64,000 nucleotides of DNA, taken from contig CM040100.1 in NCBI GenBank assembly GCA_022496805.1, positions 18,815,009-18,879,008 of the forward strand, read 5' to 3'. The notes beneath the pieces were generated by a model. That model did not search any database. It had not been told where the DNA came from and worked only from the letters and a program-made list of their open reading frames with translations. Both the position numbers and the translations under genes were made by a program. This DNA comes from Pohlia nutans. Taxonomy: Eukaryota; Streptophyta; Bryopsida; Bryales; Mniaceae. Positions 1 to 11,642 of the stretch are shown piece after piece; position 1 is the stretch's first letter; each line of letters begins with the position of its first letter.

Positions 1-553
1 CGTCCATCTTTTCCAGCCATAAAATTTATACTCCCCAACATGAGCCCCATGTCATGTGCAAGTAAATCAACAGGAAACTTAAGCTCTTCCAATTGGTCAA
101 CATACAAAGGAAAGTTTTTGGACCTAAAAAACTTACTAGGCCACTCAAATGAACTCTTTTCTCCAATGAAAATTCGGGCGATGAATTCGTCACCTTTGAA
201 CCCGGGTGGGAAATATTTTGCTTGAATAGTGGCACCGAGTTTCTGAGGGATTGGCCACACACGTTGCATGGTGTACAACGCATTTGCTTGCATCAGAGAA
301 GACGACGTGTCGAATATTTCACCCACGTCGGTTTGAAATGCACGCAAGTCACAGTAATGCTTCATAGGTATGGGCAAGTTGAATAGGCCCTGTACTTTGA
401 ATTTCGCGTACAAAGTCTCTAAGTTTTCAAATTCGTTTTGCAACTCAGAGGCTCTCCTTGCATCATACACTTGCTTGAGAGCCACGCTACCTCGGGAAGG
501 CATGGTAAACACTTGTGCAAATGTCCCGGTTCCAAGGCACACTATGTCCATCC
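1..553 (-). CDS. DUF3669-like (kinase-fold-like) protein, 5' coding exon, truncated by window edge
   Basis: Translation from the ATG at 551 stays open for 183 codons to the window edge, so the C-terminus is missing. The N-terminus reads like a kinase glycine loop and beta-3 lysine (LGTGTFAQVF, then VALKQVYDARRA). Later segments are MQRVWPIPQKLGATIQAKYF, FIARIFIGEK and SKNFPLYVDQLEELKFPVD. The last two resemble the core of the fungal DUF3669 'zinc finger protein' family, where a NFPLHLDQMEEL-type block follows a RPYLG or RIYLG-type strand. That match is from memory of the family, not a search. No function is established for the family. An in-frame stop lies at 564-566, and a good splice acceptor (CTCAATAG/GG) ends at 554, so the ATG at 551 is the first available. 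The preceding intron and TATA box are listed separately. A plant gene of this type would be unusual and may be a transfer from fungi. Confidence 0.75.
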
Positions 554-907
554 CTATTGAGAATTAATGTATAAGCTATAATTATGAATGCAAAAGCTTT
601 TTGTATGTAACCTAGTTATAACCTTTACCCAAAATTGTCCCCTAGAGATTCTTGCTTATAATATTTACCCTATGACAAATGAAAAATTTGGATCAATTTT
701 GGGTACACTTATAATCAACACTTTGAGAATCTATAGTTTAAAAATCTTTGGTGTTCCAAAATGCATATTAAAAGAATCTTGAGTTGTCTTTCAATCGTCA
801 ATAAGATTCAAACAAACACTAAGATTAATAATGAGGACAATCCTCAAATACTTACTTGAAAATGCTGCAAATGAGTCGAAATATATTAGCTTGATACTAT
901 TTATATA
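554..907 (-). promoter_or_regulatory. TATA box, non-coding leader exon and leader intron of the DUF3669-like gene
   Basis: On the minus strand a TATATAAATAG box lies at 907-897. A leader of a few tens of bases without ATG follows, ending at 856 with a consensus donor (TTTTCAA/GTAAGT). The proposed 302-nt intron runs 855-554 and ends TTCTCAATAG just before the GG-ATG of the coding exon. The transcription start, about 870-877, is inferred from TATA spacing. Confidence 0.55.
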
Positions 908-1480
908 GGAGACAATAGACCATGCATTTACTTGTAAGCTTCACTTTTACTTTTATTTGCTTTTATGTTTTTTATTGTCAGCAATGTTTTGCAGGCGGGC
1001 TTTTATTTTAAATCTCCACTTCAACCAAACTCAACTTTTGAATTCCCTTTTACATCTATATTTGAAAATCACTTTCTACACAATTCATAGTAGGGGTTAT
1101 CAATTAATGTGATGCTTGATTAGAAGAATTCACAATAATTATATTCAAGTTTATTTTTTGCAATAGTTACTATTATTCAATAAAAAATTTCAAAGTTGCT
1201 CCTAATTCAAGCACTTCAAGATCAAAACAAATTCAAATGTATAAACAAAAGAGACAGTGCAGTGTATATCAATCTTTTTCTACAAAGATTCAAAAGGTGT
1301 GATAACTTTACTTTCATGGGATTACAAAGCTAACAGTTCAGTCACACTCTGAAAGAAATTCAAAAAGTAGAACTTGAGTAGAGCTGCCATTGCTCACACT
1401 AAAGTAACAAAAGTCCCTTGATTGGATACGTCAAATGACTCAACCTTTGTCTAAAGTGAGAGCTCAGACTCGTTAAAAAA
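580..1480. other. Intergenic region between DUF3669-like gene promoter and SHMT 3' end
   Basis: Besides the leader and TATA box described separately, this AT-rich stretch shows no coding potential and no clear repeat. The two genes point the same way, so it holds the 3' flank of the SHMT gene followed by the promoter of the next gene. Confidence 0.5.
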
Positions 1481-1553
1481 ACAAGTGGCAGAAAGAAGTT
1501 CACTTAATTTCCAAGGCATAAGAGGATATAATCTATACAGACAACTTCCTTTC

Positions 1554-4500
1554 CTAGTGTTTGTACTTCATAGAAGACTTCTCAAAGCCAATGGTGGGGA
1601 ACTGCTTGGCAAATCCTTCCACTTCGTGTTTCAACTTTTCAATTTCTGCCTTCACTTCAGGATCTGTGTCGACAGCAGTCCTGAAGTCCTTCAACTTTGA
1701 CCCTACAAATAGGAAAATAAAATAAAAATGTTAGTAATATTTATGGATTTTAGATAAGTAATTGAAGACCTAGTGATTACACATTGCATTAGTGGTTCGG
1801 TGAATCAAATATTTCAAACTTTAATGACACCTACAAATGTGGAAAGGAGAGCCTAGAAAGAGAACATCCTCTCAATAATGACACCTACGAATGTGGAAAG
1901 GAGAGCCTAGAAAGAGAACATCCTCTCAATAGATGGCTTGGTGAATGGAATTAGAGAATCCTAAAAAAAAAAGCGGAAAAGCAAGGGAAACTCAATCAAC
2001 AATCATCTTCCTACTAAAGTGATGGAATTTTCTAGTGGTTAAGAGGATCCTGCAAGCTATTGATTCTTTCTCTCAATTCACTAGTGATTCGTTCTCTGAC
2101 TAATTACAAACCGAATTCTTCCCCCCCACCATGTGGATACTAGCTTTCATCAGTTATTGGTGAGGTGACAAATTGTCTAATTTTAAATCATTATTCTAAT
2201 GTTGAATTCTTGCAGTAACCCATTCTGAGACCCAGTAATGACAAGAAAAAGCTTTGACACCTCTATAAATGTAATTAATGTAACTTCAAACGGAAAGGAG
2301 AAGTAGAAAGCTTTGAATTGGTTTTTCTCACCTGTGGACTTCTTGACCTTCACAGCAATCTCCACTGCACGGTCGAAATACTCTGCGACCTTCTCGAAAT
2401 CCTCCTCAGCAAAACCTCTGCTCGTCAAGGCTGGGGTTCCTGTTGTCCAACAAGCGGAAAACTCCATCAGAAAAATAAACAAGAATCATAACCTGGTATT
2501 CCCTATCATTTTGATCCAGTCAGCCATCTTCTACAATTCATAGAGGTCCCTATTATTGCTCACAACTATGACAGTGCCCCTATTTCACATTAACAAAAAA
2601 TAGTTTTCACCACAACCTCAAAAATCAAATCAACTTCTACTTTTATTAATCTTTTTGAGTGCATATAATCTGAAATTGCATTGGGTCCAAAAAGGCGTTT
2701 TTACTTCATTGTTCCAATTATTGCTCATAATGAGCAGTCACAGGAACATAAAGTTTCCTTGCCAGTTCCTATTACTGCTCCTAATTGATTTTGGTGCGCA
2801 TTCATTATAGGGACACCCACACTACTTACCCATGCGGATGCCTCCAGGCACCAAGGCAGATACATCTCCAGGAACAGTGTTCTTGTTTGCTGCAATGTGG
2901 GCAAGCTCCATCACTCGCTCCACGCGTGAGCCGTCCACACCCTGAAAAAAAATTCATCAGTCAATCTATTATATAATGCAGGCCATGCACACAAGCATGC
3001 CAGGTCAGTAAAATATTATGTGCCAAACTCCAGCACAGGCCAACCCAGTAAAAGAATAGCGTCACTGACGTTTAGATACCTCAGTTTAAAAAAAAATTCA
3101 GAGAAGTGATGTTGGAGAGACAAACCTTAGGCTTGAGGTTAACAAGGACCAAATGGTTTTCTGTTCCGCCAGATACCAGCTCGTAACCCCGGCTCATCAA
3201 GGCCTACATTTGAAAACCAGTTTAGATGGGTCCACGTCAGAAAATAAAAATAGAATAAGCACTCTTGCAGACGCTGACGAGAGAGTGCCACTATCTGAGT
3301 CAAAAATATTACATAACTAGAAAACACAAGACATCCTAATGTACCAAGTATTTAAAGGCCACACTGAGAAAACAAGAAATCTTACACCTTGATTGGTGCA
3401 AAAAGCCATTATTTGTTTGTTTTTCCTTTTTTTTGGTTCAATGTCAACTTTATACTGGCCCAAGTAACAAGAAAGAGCATGAAGAGGAGACGCTTATGTG
3501 GCATACTAATATATTTAAGATAACAAGGTTTCAAACCACCTCATAAGGTGTCAAAATGCAATGGATTATTTTAAGCATGTAATCTCACTGATTCAGATTT
3601 TAAACTTGTTATCTGAAGCTTGTTGCTTAAAAGCTATGCAATCAAAAGTGGCACTCATATTATTACAGAATTGATACTGACCTTCGCAAAACGAGCCGAG
3701 TTGCTCAAAACCTGTTCCTGGTAAGCCTTAAACTCAGGCGTAGCTGCCTGCACAGACAAAGAAAGGACTATCAGTGCTAAACCTTCTCAAAGTGGTACTA
3801 TTTTATACTTTGATTCCCAGTGTTGTCAACAAATGCTTTGAAAATTCAGGTGAGCCTTCCTACAAGGCTTTGGAATGTTGTAACCAATGCTTTGTGGTAT
3901 TTAGCTGCAGACATTATCTCGGTCATGTCATAATCATAAAATGAAAGAGCGAACTTGCCTGTTTAAGTGCAACGGCAAGACCAGTGATGGTGTGGTTGTG
4001 AGGACCTCCTTGAAGTCCTGGAAAGACAGATGCATTGATCTTGTCTTCGAAATCGTAGAAGATCTGCACAAAAAGGATATTATGGTCGAGTCAAACTACA
4101 CGTACCAATAAAATTGTGATTTAGTGACCAACGAGAATTGATGTCTCTTACCACAGTTCATTCAAAGAAGAGGAGAAATAGTATCCCTACAGTACATAGG
4201 AGTTTGCCACTTGTCACTCTCACTTCCATGAGAATGTCATCTTCCTTCCAAGTGATGAAAGTGACATGTTTATTATAGAGGTGTCATTCGTCATTGGAAC
4301 ACTACATCCAAAAGGTTTAGTTAAAGTTTCTATCATTTTAAGTTTTACAATGAAAAGTTTTTACAAAGACACTATGCCTCCAAAAAAACGCCATATTCGT
4401 TTAATTGGGAATTTCCGCCATATTGGGACTCTTTGAAATCTACATAACATATAGATTTTTCCAGTGACTCTTTGCCAATTGTAGAATTCAAAGAGTCCCA

Positions 4501-7500
4501 ATATGGCGAAATTCCCAATTAAACAAATATAGCGAAAAAAAGTCAAATAGTGTCCATGTTGAGAAATTGTGTCCCTACAGTACATAGGAGTTTGCCACTT
4601 TTTTACTCACCTGCTCGCCCTTCTTGGTTGTCTCCTTCAAGCCTTTGCGGTAGAAGATCATCGCACCCCGAGGCCCTCGAAGAGACTTGTGCGTGGTGGT
4701 AGTGACCACATCAGCAAAGTCAAATGGAGATGGTACAACACCGCCTGCTACCAAACCACTGATATGGGCCATATCAGCCAGAAGAATAGCCTTTTGCTTG
4801 TCACATACCTGCAATGAGAAAAAGCATCAAAAAGCACGTCATACAAAGAAAGATATATGAAACTTTTCCATAAGCTATGATATTTTACCCCTGAAAGGAT
4901 CAACTACCAACACTAGTAGAATAAATGACATTTTCTACTGACAAACTGCTTTTTTAAGCAGTTTTTGAGTAGGTCATATGGGACTTGTCTCGATTCAATT
5001 TCATTCCTTTTCTAACAACACAGGCAGCGTTCTTCACTGATATAAAAGTTGGCCCCATCTGAATGATACTTTTCACAATACGACCAATTGAATTAGTCAT
5101 TCTCTAACCATGTATCCACTATAGAAAGCTGTTATTTTAGCAGATACTGAAGTACAAGTAATTAAAACAAGTCAACTAATTTCAGAGCTTACAAATAGTC
5201 ACACACTAATTTTCTGTCATATTTACAATAGTACCACAAATTTACAATAAATTTACCATAAATTCTGTCGAATTTACAAATTTTCTGTCAAATTTACTAA
5301 TAGTACCACACACACTAATTTCTTGTGGCCCACAGACGCTAATAACCATAATCAGTGTAGAATAGGTGTATCATTGTCTTACACATATTATATGATGACA
5401 CCCACCTGGCGCATACGAGCATAGTCATAATGGCGAGCATAAGCACTGGCACCCGCCACAATAAGCTTTGGTCGGAAAAGAGTTGCGCTTTTCTCCATCT
5501 GAAAAAAATGGCATTGTTTTAAAAAAATAACACGTACATAGATATGGCTTGCAACGAATCATTAACACCAAGATTCTTTAAAAGTGCACAAAGTCATGAG
5601 CATTTTTTCGGTCAATATCACATCCATTGTGCTTTTAATATGGTAATTAAAACCAACCTTTAGCAATGGATGCGCATTTTTCATGAGTCACATGGACTTT
5701 AAACAATATTGGTGTTCTTCGTGTTCTAGGAGGCCCATCTTTTAGGGGTGAAAACAATAGAGTAAACAAGTGATACCTTGCTGAGATGCAAATCCCTTAC
5801 ACCTGGATTGACATAATTTTATGGTTTAGCAAATACCTGATCATAGTCAATGTAGCCCGTAGATTCATCCAGTCTGTAGGGCATTGTCTCGAAGAAAATG
5901 GAGACAGCGGAAATTTTCTTCGTATCCGTCTGTATATACCAGTAAATACTCACATTAGAATCAAACTTTGCAGATAGGTAGTTCACTATCCATGTGTCAA
6001 AAATTCAATACACTTATCCAGATTCACAGTTTGGTATTTTTTGTCACATAGTACAAAACCGAAACTCTACAGTAGGAAACTAAGAGTTCTAAACGACTAT
6101 GGAACTTCTCCTAATGGAAGTAGGTGATGAAGAAGAGAAATCCCACCTGGTATCCATGAGACAAGTGACCACCGTGAGGAAGATCCAGAGCCATAATGCG
6201 CTCATGTGGCTTCAAGAGCGCGGTGTAAACCTGGAAGTTGGCTGGTGATCCAGACAGGGACTGCACATTCACTGTTTCAACAGGCATTGAATTTCAGTAT
6301 AACATGCTAATAAAGCTAACAACAAGATATGAAAGTGGAATGCTTCTTAGATAGTATGTTCCTGCAACGGAAATGCAACACAGAAAAGAAACACTTGAAA
6401 AATACCAAAAACTGTAAGATGACGACCACGCACGATTTTTCGGTTGCCATCTACAGTGATTTCTCATAACTGCTAAAGAATGGTAAGGTAGAAACCAAAA
6501 CTGTGAAAGTAGCAGCAGGAAAAAACCAACCTCCCCATTTCTCGGGGTCGAGGTGGAAAGCAGCGAGAGCCCTCTTTTGACATAATTTCTCGGCCATGTC
6601 GATGAACCTGGAGAGAAATAAACAAGTATAATAAGCATCTTCTACGACTCAACTTAAAACGTCTTCACTGCAGCCACAAACACGAGGTTTACATGACCAA
6701 GCTCACTGTCAATGGATTCCCACATTGACAGCAATAAGAGGAGTGGAAGAAAAAAGTAAGAAACATCATGTTAAACTTGTATTCATGAGGTTAAGATGAT
6801 CAAAGTTTCCCCCACATTGACAACAAAAAGAGTAGCAAGAAATCTGTGGTTAAAATTAGAAGGAAAAGGGGACGCACTCGTTGCCTCCATAGTAGCGAGC
6901 ACCAGGGTAGCCTTCGCTGTACTTGTTGGTCATGACTGACCCCACTGCCTGCATAACTGAAAGCGAGGTGAAATTCTCGGATGGGATGAGCTCCAGTCCC
7001 TGCGGAAAAAAAAAACCAATGTAAAATAAAAACCATTTACCACCACATTTTTTAAACATCAAGAACTTGGCACTTTTCCAGACGCTCAACATAACATTCC
7101 ACAAGAGAAAGTGCAGCATATTCTACACCCGACAGGACCTTCATCAGTAGCTAATTGGACAGGTGGAGCCCCAAGATGATGAGCAGAGCGCATGAAGGCT
7201 ACTGAATGTTATGAAAGATCTACGCCAGTCCTAGTTTGTAAACACGCCATTTTAACCATGTTTTGGAAAATAGAGGAAGTGAAGAAAGAGCAATAGCGAG
7301 AGAGAAAGTAAAAATTTGGATTCCAAACCTTCCATTGACGATTCTTCTCGTGCTCAATGATGTCCACAATCTCCGGGTCGACCTCGGAGATGTCGGTATT
7401 CAGCTGCTTCGGCCACTGGTATTTCACACAATTGACAGACAGCATATGAATTTTATGGACCAATGTTGTAACTGGTATATCAAAACCAAGACTGCCTGAC

Positions 7501-8163
7501 GTTTTCAAATCCCTCAATCAATTCTCATCTAGGTGGATATCCAATACCTTCATACCAGCCTGATATTATAACTCAGGCCAGACTAATATGAAATTTCATT
7601 AACTTAGTTTCAACTGAGTATCTCATCAATATGAAAAAAATGAAGCACCATGACTCATAAAATATCAAGAAATGTGATACCAGTATGTTGCAGCATCATG
7701 TTGAATTTCAATATCGTAAACTAGAATCATACCAGTGTGTAGAAACTACAATTCTCATACTGATATAAAACTCAGCTGAGACCAGTATCTCACTAATACG
7801 TGAAATAATGAAGCGGTAGGACTCATACAAATTATGGAATACATCACTTCAGAAATTCTAAAACCACTTGTTGATGGAATCGATTGACGAAACAAGAAGG
7901 AGAGTGAAAACTTCTCACAGTAATATGCGCATTCTTGGGCTCCTCAGCAGCAACAGCGGCAGTCTGCAAATCTCCAAACAAACGCTCGAAATCAATCCCA
8001 AAACGCAAATCACTGCGAAACCCAAGTGAGATGGACACAAGAACAAGAAGATGAAACATACGCTGGGCGCGAAGCGGAAGCTGGAGGTCGCCACCGGGCG
8101 GTATTGCAGGAGCTGCTGGCCGTGCGCCTTGGCCAGGCGACGCAGCGCGGTAGCCATAGCCAT
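1554..8163 (-). CDS. SHM1: Mitochondrial serine hydroxymethyltransferase (EC 2.1.2.1), 15 exons, 519 aa
   Basis: PLP enzyme that interconverts serine and glycine with tetrahydrofolate; in leaf mitochondria it works with glycine decarboxylase in photorespiration. Exons: 8163-8062, 7963-7919, 7415-7329, 6999-6878, 6607-6531, 6271-6147, 5929-5837, 5498-5406, 4808-4611, 4063-3959, 3747-3682, 3203-3126, 2941-2830, 2439-2332, 1702-1554. All phases join to one 519-codon frame, the usual length of plant mitochondrial SHMT (about 515-520). The N-terminus [20 protein letters not shown] is arginine-rich with few acids, as in a mitochondrial presequence. Visible landmarks are [10 protein letters not shown] (exon 4), [10 protein letters not shown] and [12 protein letters not shown] (exon 6), [11 protein letters not shown] and the PLP-lysine motif [10 protein letters not shown] (K289, exon 9), and [17 protein letters not shown] (exon 10). 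It ends SMKYKH. Intron 10 has a GC donor. The frame is open upstream of the ATG to 8364, but that stretch crosses a pentanucleotide repeat, so I keep the MAMA start. Confidence 0.97.
1823..1930. repeat. 54-bp tandem duplication in SHMT intron 14
   Basis: Two adjacent 54-bp copies (1823-1876 and 1877-1930) differ at about one position. They lie in the intron between exons 14 and 15 of the SHMT gene, and the near-identity indicates a recent local duplication. Confidence 0.9.
4173..4600. mobile_element. Foldback MITE between 40-bp direct repeats in SHMT intron 9
   Basis: Two inverted arms of roughly 70 bp (about 4368-4438 and 4487-4555, ends GACACTAT/ATAGTGTC) are separated by about 50 bp. Outside them lie 40-bp direct repeats (4173-4212 and 4561-4600). 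The inner edge of the second direct repeat is 11 bases from exon 9, next to the intron's donor site. Confidence 0.75.
5022..5115. mobile_element. Degraded fragment of the short TTAA element family in SHMT intron 8
   Basis: The stretch from GTTCTTCACTGATATAAAA through TTTTCACAATACGACCAATT matches the interior of the 220-230-bp TTAA elements at 40635, 41458 and 42030, in the same order. Both element ends are missing. It shows an older wave of the family in genic DNA. Confidence 0.65.
7115..7217. mobile_element. Fragment of the CATTCAGTAGC-ended repeat in SHMT intron 3
   Basis: The run from the CATATTCTACAC block to GAAGGCTACTGAATGTTATG matches, in the same order, the right half of the insert at 59315-59476. 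Related ends occur near 13018, 13805, 36104, 48892 and 49190. Confidence 0.6.
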
Positions 8164-8167
8164 CTCT

Positions 8168-8202
8168 GAAAACGCAACGCAACGCAACGCAACGCAACGC
8201 AA
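8168..8202. repeat. GCAAC pentanucleotide microsatellite in SHMT 5' leader
   Basis: About six head-to-tail copies of CGCAA lie a few bases upstream of the SHMT start codon and are probably transcribed in the leader. A period of five means length changes would shift any upstream reading frame, which argues against an N-terminal extension of SHMT. Confidence 0.9.
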
Positions 8203-9074
8203 TCCAAGAGGGAATAGGTTGTGGACAGAGTGGGCGGTGTTGTTCAGCGCATTGTGGTCTACATACAGTGTGGTTGCGAGTGAGCAATGTATCGACGGGT
8301 AGAGGATGGATTGAAAAGTGTGGTGGAGGGATTTCTGAGGCACGGGGAGGATGATGAAGATCATGTGTGTGTGCGTTTTCCACCACGATTGTTGCGCTTG
8401 TCATCTCCTCCCTCCGTTTGGAACTCTTTTCTCTGCCTGCCCCTGGATGCCCTTCTCCGTCTCGGTCCACGTCCCCCTCAGCCAGTTCCTTTTGATTTGC
8501 CTCTTTCGTCTTTGCTTTTTGCTTTTTACTCCTGTTTTCTTTTGGTGGACTAACTTAGATAATGCTCAAGTTAGAGCATTATTATGGCACATAAGAGCAT
8601 CCGCTACGTAACTCGCCAAACGGACCCATGATCCCATTGAATTTCTCTAAATCCCCCGGACGTTAATGCAAGAGGACAAAAACTGCCCCCTATTTTGAAC
8701 ATGTAGGGGCCCACCTTAAAAAATAACCCCCTCTTCCAAGGGTTTAAAATTCCCGAGGTGATCTCCCTAGACCAAAATTAGTCTGTAGGCCCCAAATTTG
8801 CAAAAACAAATTCTAAAAAAAGACCCCAGGGTGCCCTAAAATGAAAATTTCAGAAAATGGGGCCCATGGGTTAACAGTGCTTGCATTAACGTTAGGGGGG
8901 AGGGGGGTTGAGGGATCCCATTTGGCAAGCCTGGCCTGTTCGGGGACCCCACCGTTTCCTCACCAACTGCTACATCGACTTCGGCTTCGTAAAAACTCTT
9001 CGGACTCGACATTTTCCAAAGTCTCTCGTTGTCTCCAAACGCATTCATGTTCTGGGCTGATTTTAGTTTTTTCT
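8203..9074. other. SHMT upstream region and unassigned sequence
   Basis: Contains the SHMT promoter side (no clear TATA box seen) and, near 8569-8605, a TTAGAGCAT and a TAAGAGCATCC motif resembling ends of the GAGCAT elements, without matching right ends. No gene is supported; open frames around 8287-8611 have no recognisable protein. Confidence 0.4.
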
Positions 9075-9078
9075 TTAA

Positions 9079-9638
9079 CCCCTAAACGTCCCAACGTCCA
9101 GTTTCTGGATGACGAACAGATTCCAACTCACACTACACTCACATTACTTCATGGATGAAACTCATTCAATTTTTAAAAAATACTTTATGAAGTTGTTGTT
9201 CTATCTAATGGTTGGATTTGGTGTTACTAAGGTACATTTTTTTTTTAAATTACAAATGTGGAAGTATGTCAAGCAGTTGACCAAGCCAAAATTGCATTGA
9301 CTTAAGTTCAAAAGTGGGCTTGCTAAAATGAGGTCATAAATTGAAGTAACACCATTTCAAGAGTATCTCATTCTAAATCCATTCCAACAAATTTTACTCA
9401 AAAAATATTAATATTTTGTTTGTAATCAAATTTAGAAGGAATTTTTAATTATAACTTTGAAATTTTATAATAAAATATCAGTGATGGCATTGGTGAATCT
9501 AACCATATGGATGGAACCTAAAATTCAATATCTTCAACTTTCATTTGTATAACAATTCCGAAATATTCTCCTAGATAGCACTTTATAATGTTTTTTCTCA
9601 AACTGTCAATTTTGGGGACACCCTGGGACGTTTAGGGG
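9079..9638. mobile_element. TTAA-flanked piggyBac-like MITE (copy 1)
   Basis: Flanked by TTAA at 9075-9078 and 9639-9642, with ends CCCCTAAACGTCCC and GGGACGTTTAGGGG. Just inside the left end is the palindrome GTCCA-GTTTC-TGGAT. No open frame of note. The interior matches copy 30088-30707 in inverted orientation. Confidence 0.85.
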
Positions 9639-9987
9639 TTAACCAAATTTATTTTCAGGGCGATATGCGGCCGTAGTCGTGGACATAGATAGTCATGTTC
9701 CCAATTTCTGTTGAGTCACTAGCACCACCTAACCTGATTATGGCAGCATGGTCAATTTGGCTCTGCCACGCGGACTGCCACCTGAACCGATTTCGGGCGG
9801 TCTGCGGCATCTCCGGGATCTAGCATTATTGCACGTGTGGAGCGCAAGTAACAGTGAAGGACGCCCCCAAACCTGCGCCACTTGCACGAGCCCTCTAACC
9901 AGCCCTTGGCCAGTCTAATTTGGCAAGTAACGGTGCATATAGACCAAGCTTGTAACGTAGCAAAATTTTGTAGTAACCTTGAAAGAG

Positions 9988-10043
9988 TCTACTTCGCAAA
10001 GCGTAGATTTTGTGATAAGTTTCATGACGCTTTGCGAAGTAGA
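9988..10043. repeat. Perfect 17-bp inverted repeat (hairpin)
   Basis: TCTACTTCGCAAAGCGT at 9988-10004 is exactly mirrored at 10027-10043 with a 22-base loop. The upstream phrase (CAAAATTTTGTAGTAACCTT, 9961-9980) recurs near 10483 without the hairpin. Confidence 0.85.
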
Positions 10044-10619
10044 ACCCACTACCCATACCCTTGAGACTTAAGATAGAAATACCATAGGAAAATAAATTGT
10101 TTTGCATCTTGAAAATGGGAATTTGATCAAGGACATAACTTTCCAATATAGAGAAGAAAAAATCATGAAGAAACAAAGTGATTCCATTTTTTTTGCCAAA
10201 TAAAAAAATTCTACAATTTTTCAAAGTAGAAAGTTTGTCCAACCCCTTACTCGTGCCCTAGACTTATCTTAAACCAATAATGGACTGACTCAAAATGATG
10301 TATGAATTGCTCCACCACTCTATCCAAAATAGAGTACAAACACTAAAAGCCAATTGGTTGACACTAATCTCCCAAAAAGTGATTCAAAATCAGTCTACAA
10401 TACAGTTTCAGCAACGGTCTATGACATGGTTCTTAGTAGTGCTTTGTTTTATGATATTTTTACCTTGAGGTTGTAGTTTAGCAAAATTTTGTAGTAACCT
10501 TGAACGAATCAACCCCCCAAACAGGCACCAAGGATAGACATTGCTACCCATGCCTTTGAGGTATAGTAAACAAACTACCTCCAACATACTATTTATTCAC
10601 GATGGACCAGCATTAAAAT

Positions 10620-11110
10620 TATTATAGTAACCTTGAAATGTGGCTTGAAGTTTTCATTGGGAGTAGGAGATTTGAGTGAGAACGGAAATTGAGTAGAGTT
10701 ATTTTATTGAATGTTGAACGTAAAAGTATAGTTGAGGGAAATTTTGCAATAATTTTGAAACTTGGCTTGAAATTTTCACTGAAAGTAGGAAATTTGAATG
10801 AGAATGGAAACTAAGTGGAATTGTTTTCTTGACACCGGTAGTATTGTTTATTACTAGTATTGTATGGAAAAACATAATTGAGGAGAATTTCTTATAATGA
10901 CCTCAAAATCCGGCTTGAATTCTTTGCTTGCTAAAAGTAGGGAATTTAAGCGAGAACAAAATCCAAGTGGAATTATTTTATTGAATATTGAATAAAAACA
11001 TATAACCGAGTCTTTTTTACAATATGCTCAAAATCAAGCTTGAAATTTTCAATAAGAGTGGGGATTTTAAGTAACTACATAAACCAAACAGAATTACTTT
11101 ATTTGAACAC
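10620..11110. repeat. Four degenerate tandem units of about 125-150 bp
   Basis: The motif GGCTTGAA-TTTTC followed by GTAGG--ATTT and a TTATT(T)TATTGAAT block recurs at about 10634, 10757, 10903 and 11028. Units are diverged, so this is an old minisatellite-like array. The rest of 9643-11642 shows no gene. Confidence 0.65.
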
Positions 11111-11642
11111 CATATGCAAAAGTTATAAAAGCGCAAAGTTTAGTTAGTAAGTTTTTTAAATGGATGCCTTAAATTTCTTGAATATTTTTTGTTTAAAATT
11201 ACAACTTATTAGAATTAATGAGTATTAAAACTTGTGATTTTTGTTCCATGTACTCCATTGTAGGATTGTTACCAAATTGGGTAGAGGAAGATTCTTCTCT
11301 TTATAGCCTCATTGTAAAAGTTTAAAACATATTTATAATGTCACATTTTTCTATGGACTAGCATAGACACATTGACACCCCCTATTTCCTCCTACAACCT
11401 TCATGAGCCTTCCAATTCTGGAAGGTTATGTAATTTGAAATGCTAAACTCAATATTCAAAGTGGTTGTATAATTGTCTCATTGGCCAATTAGAAGACAAT
11501 TATAAGTCATAATCCTTCTCTCCATTCAATGCAACAATTCTTGACTAGGTCCAATTACCAAGAAAAAATTTCCTAATTTTGAATTTTATTTTTATTCTCT
11601 TTTGTGGTGGAGTTGTCATTTGCCTTCCTTCCACCCATTGTA

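Noticed and set aside
7844..8470. Minus-strand 208-codon frame over SHMT exons 1-2
   Set aside because: It reads through intron 1 and only its last part coincides with exon 2 in frame; the spliced SHMT model explains the region.
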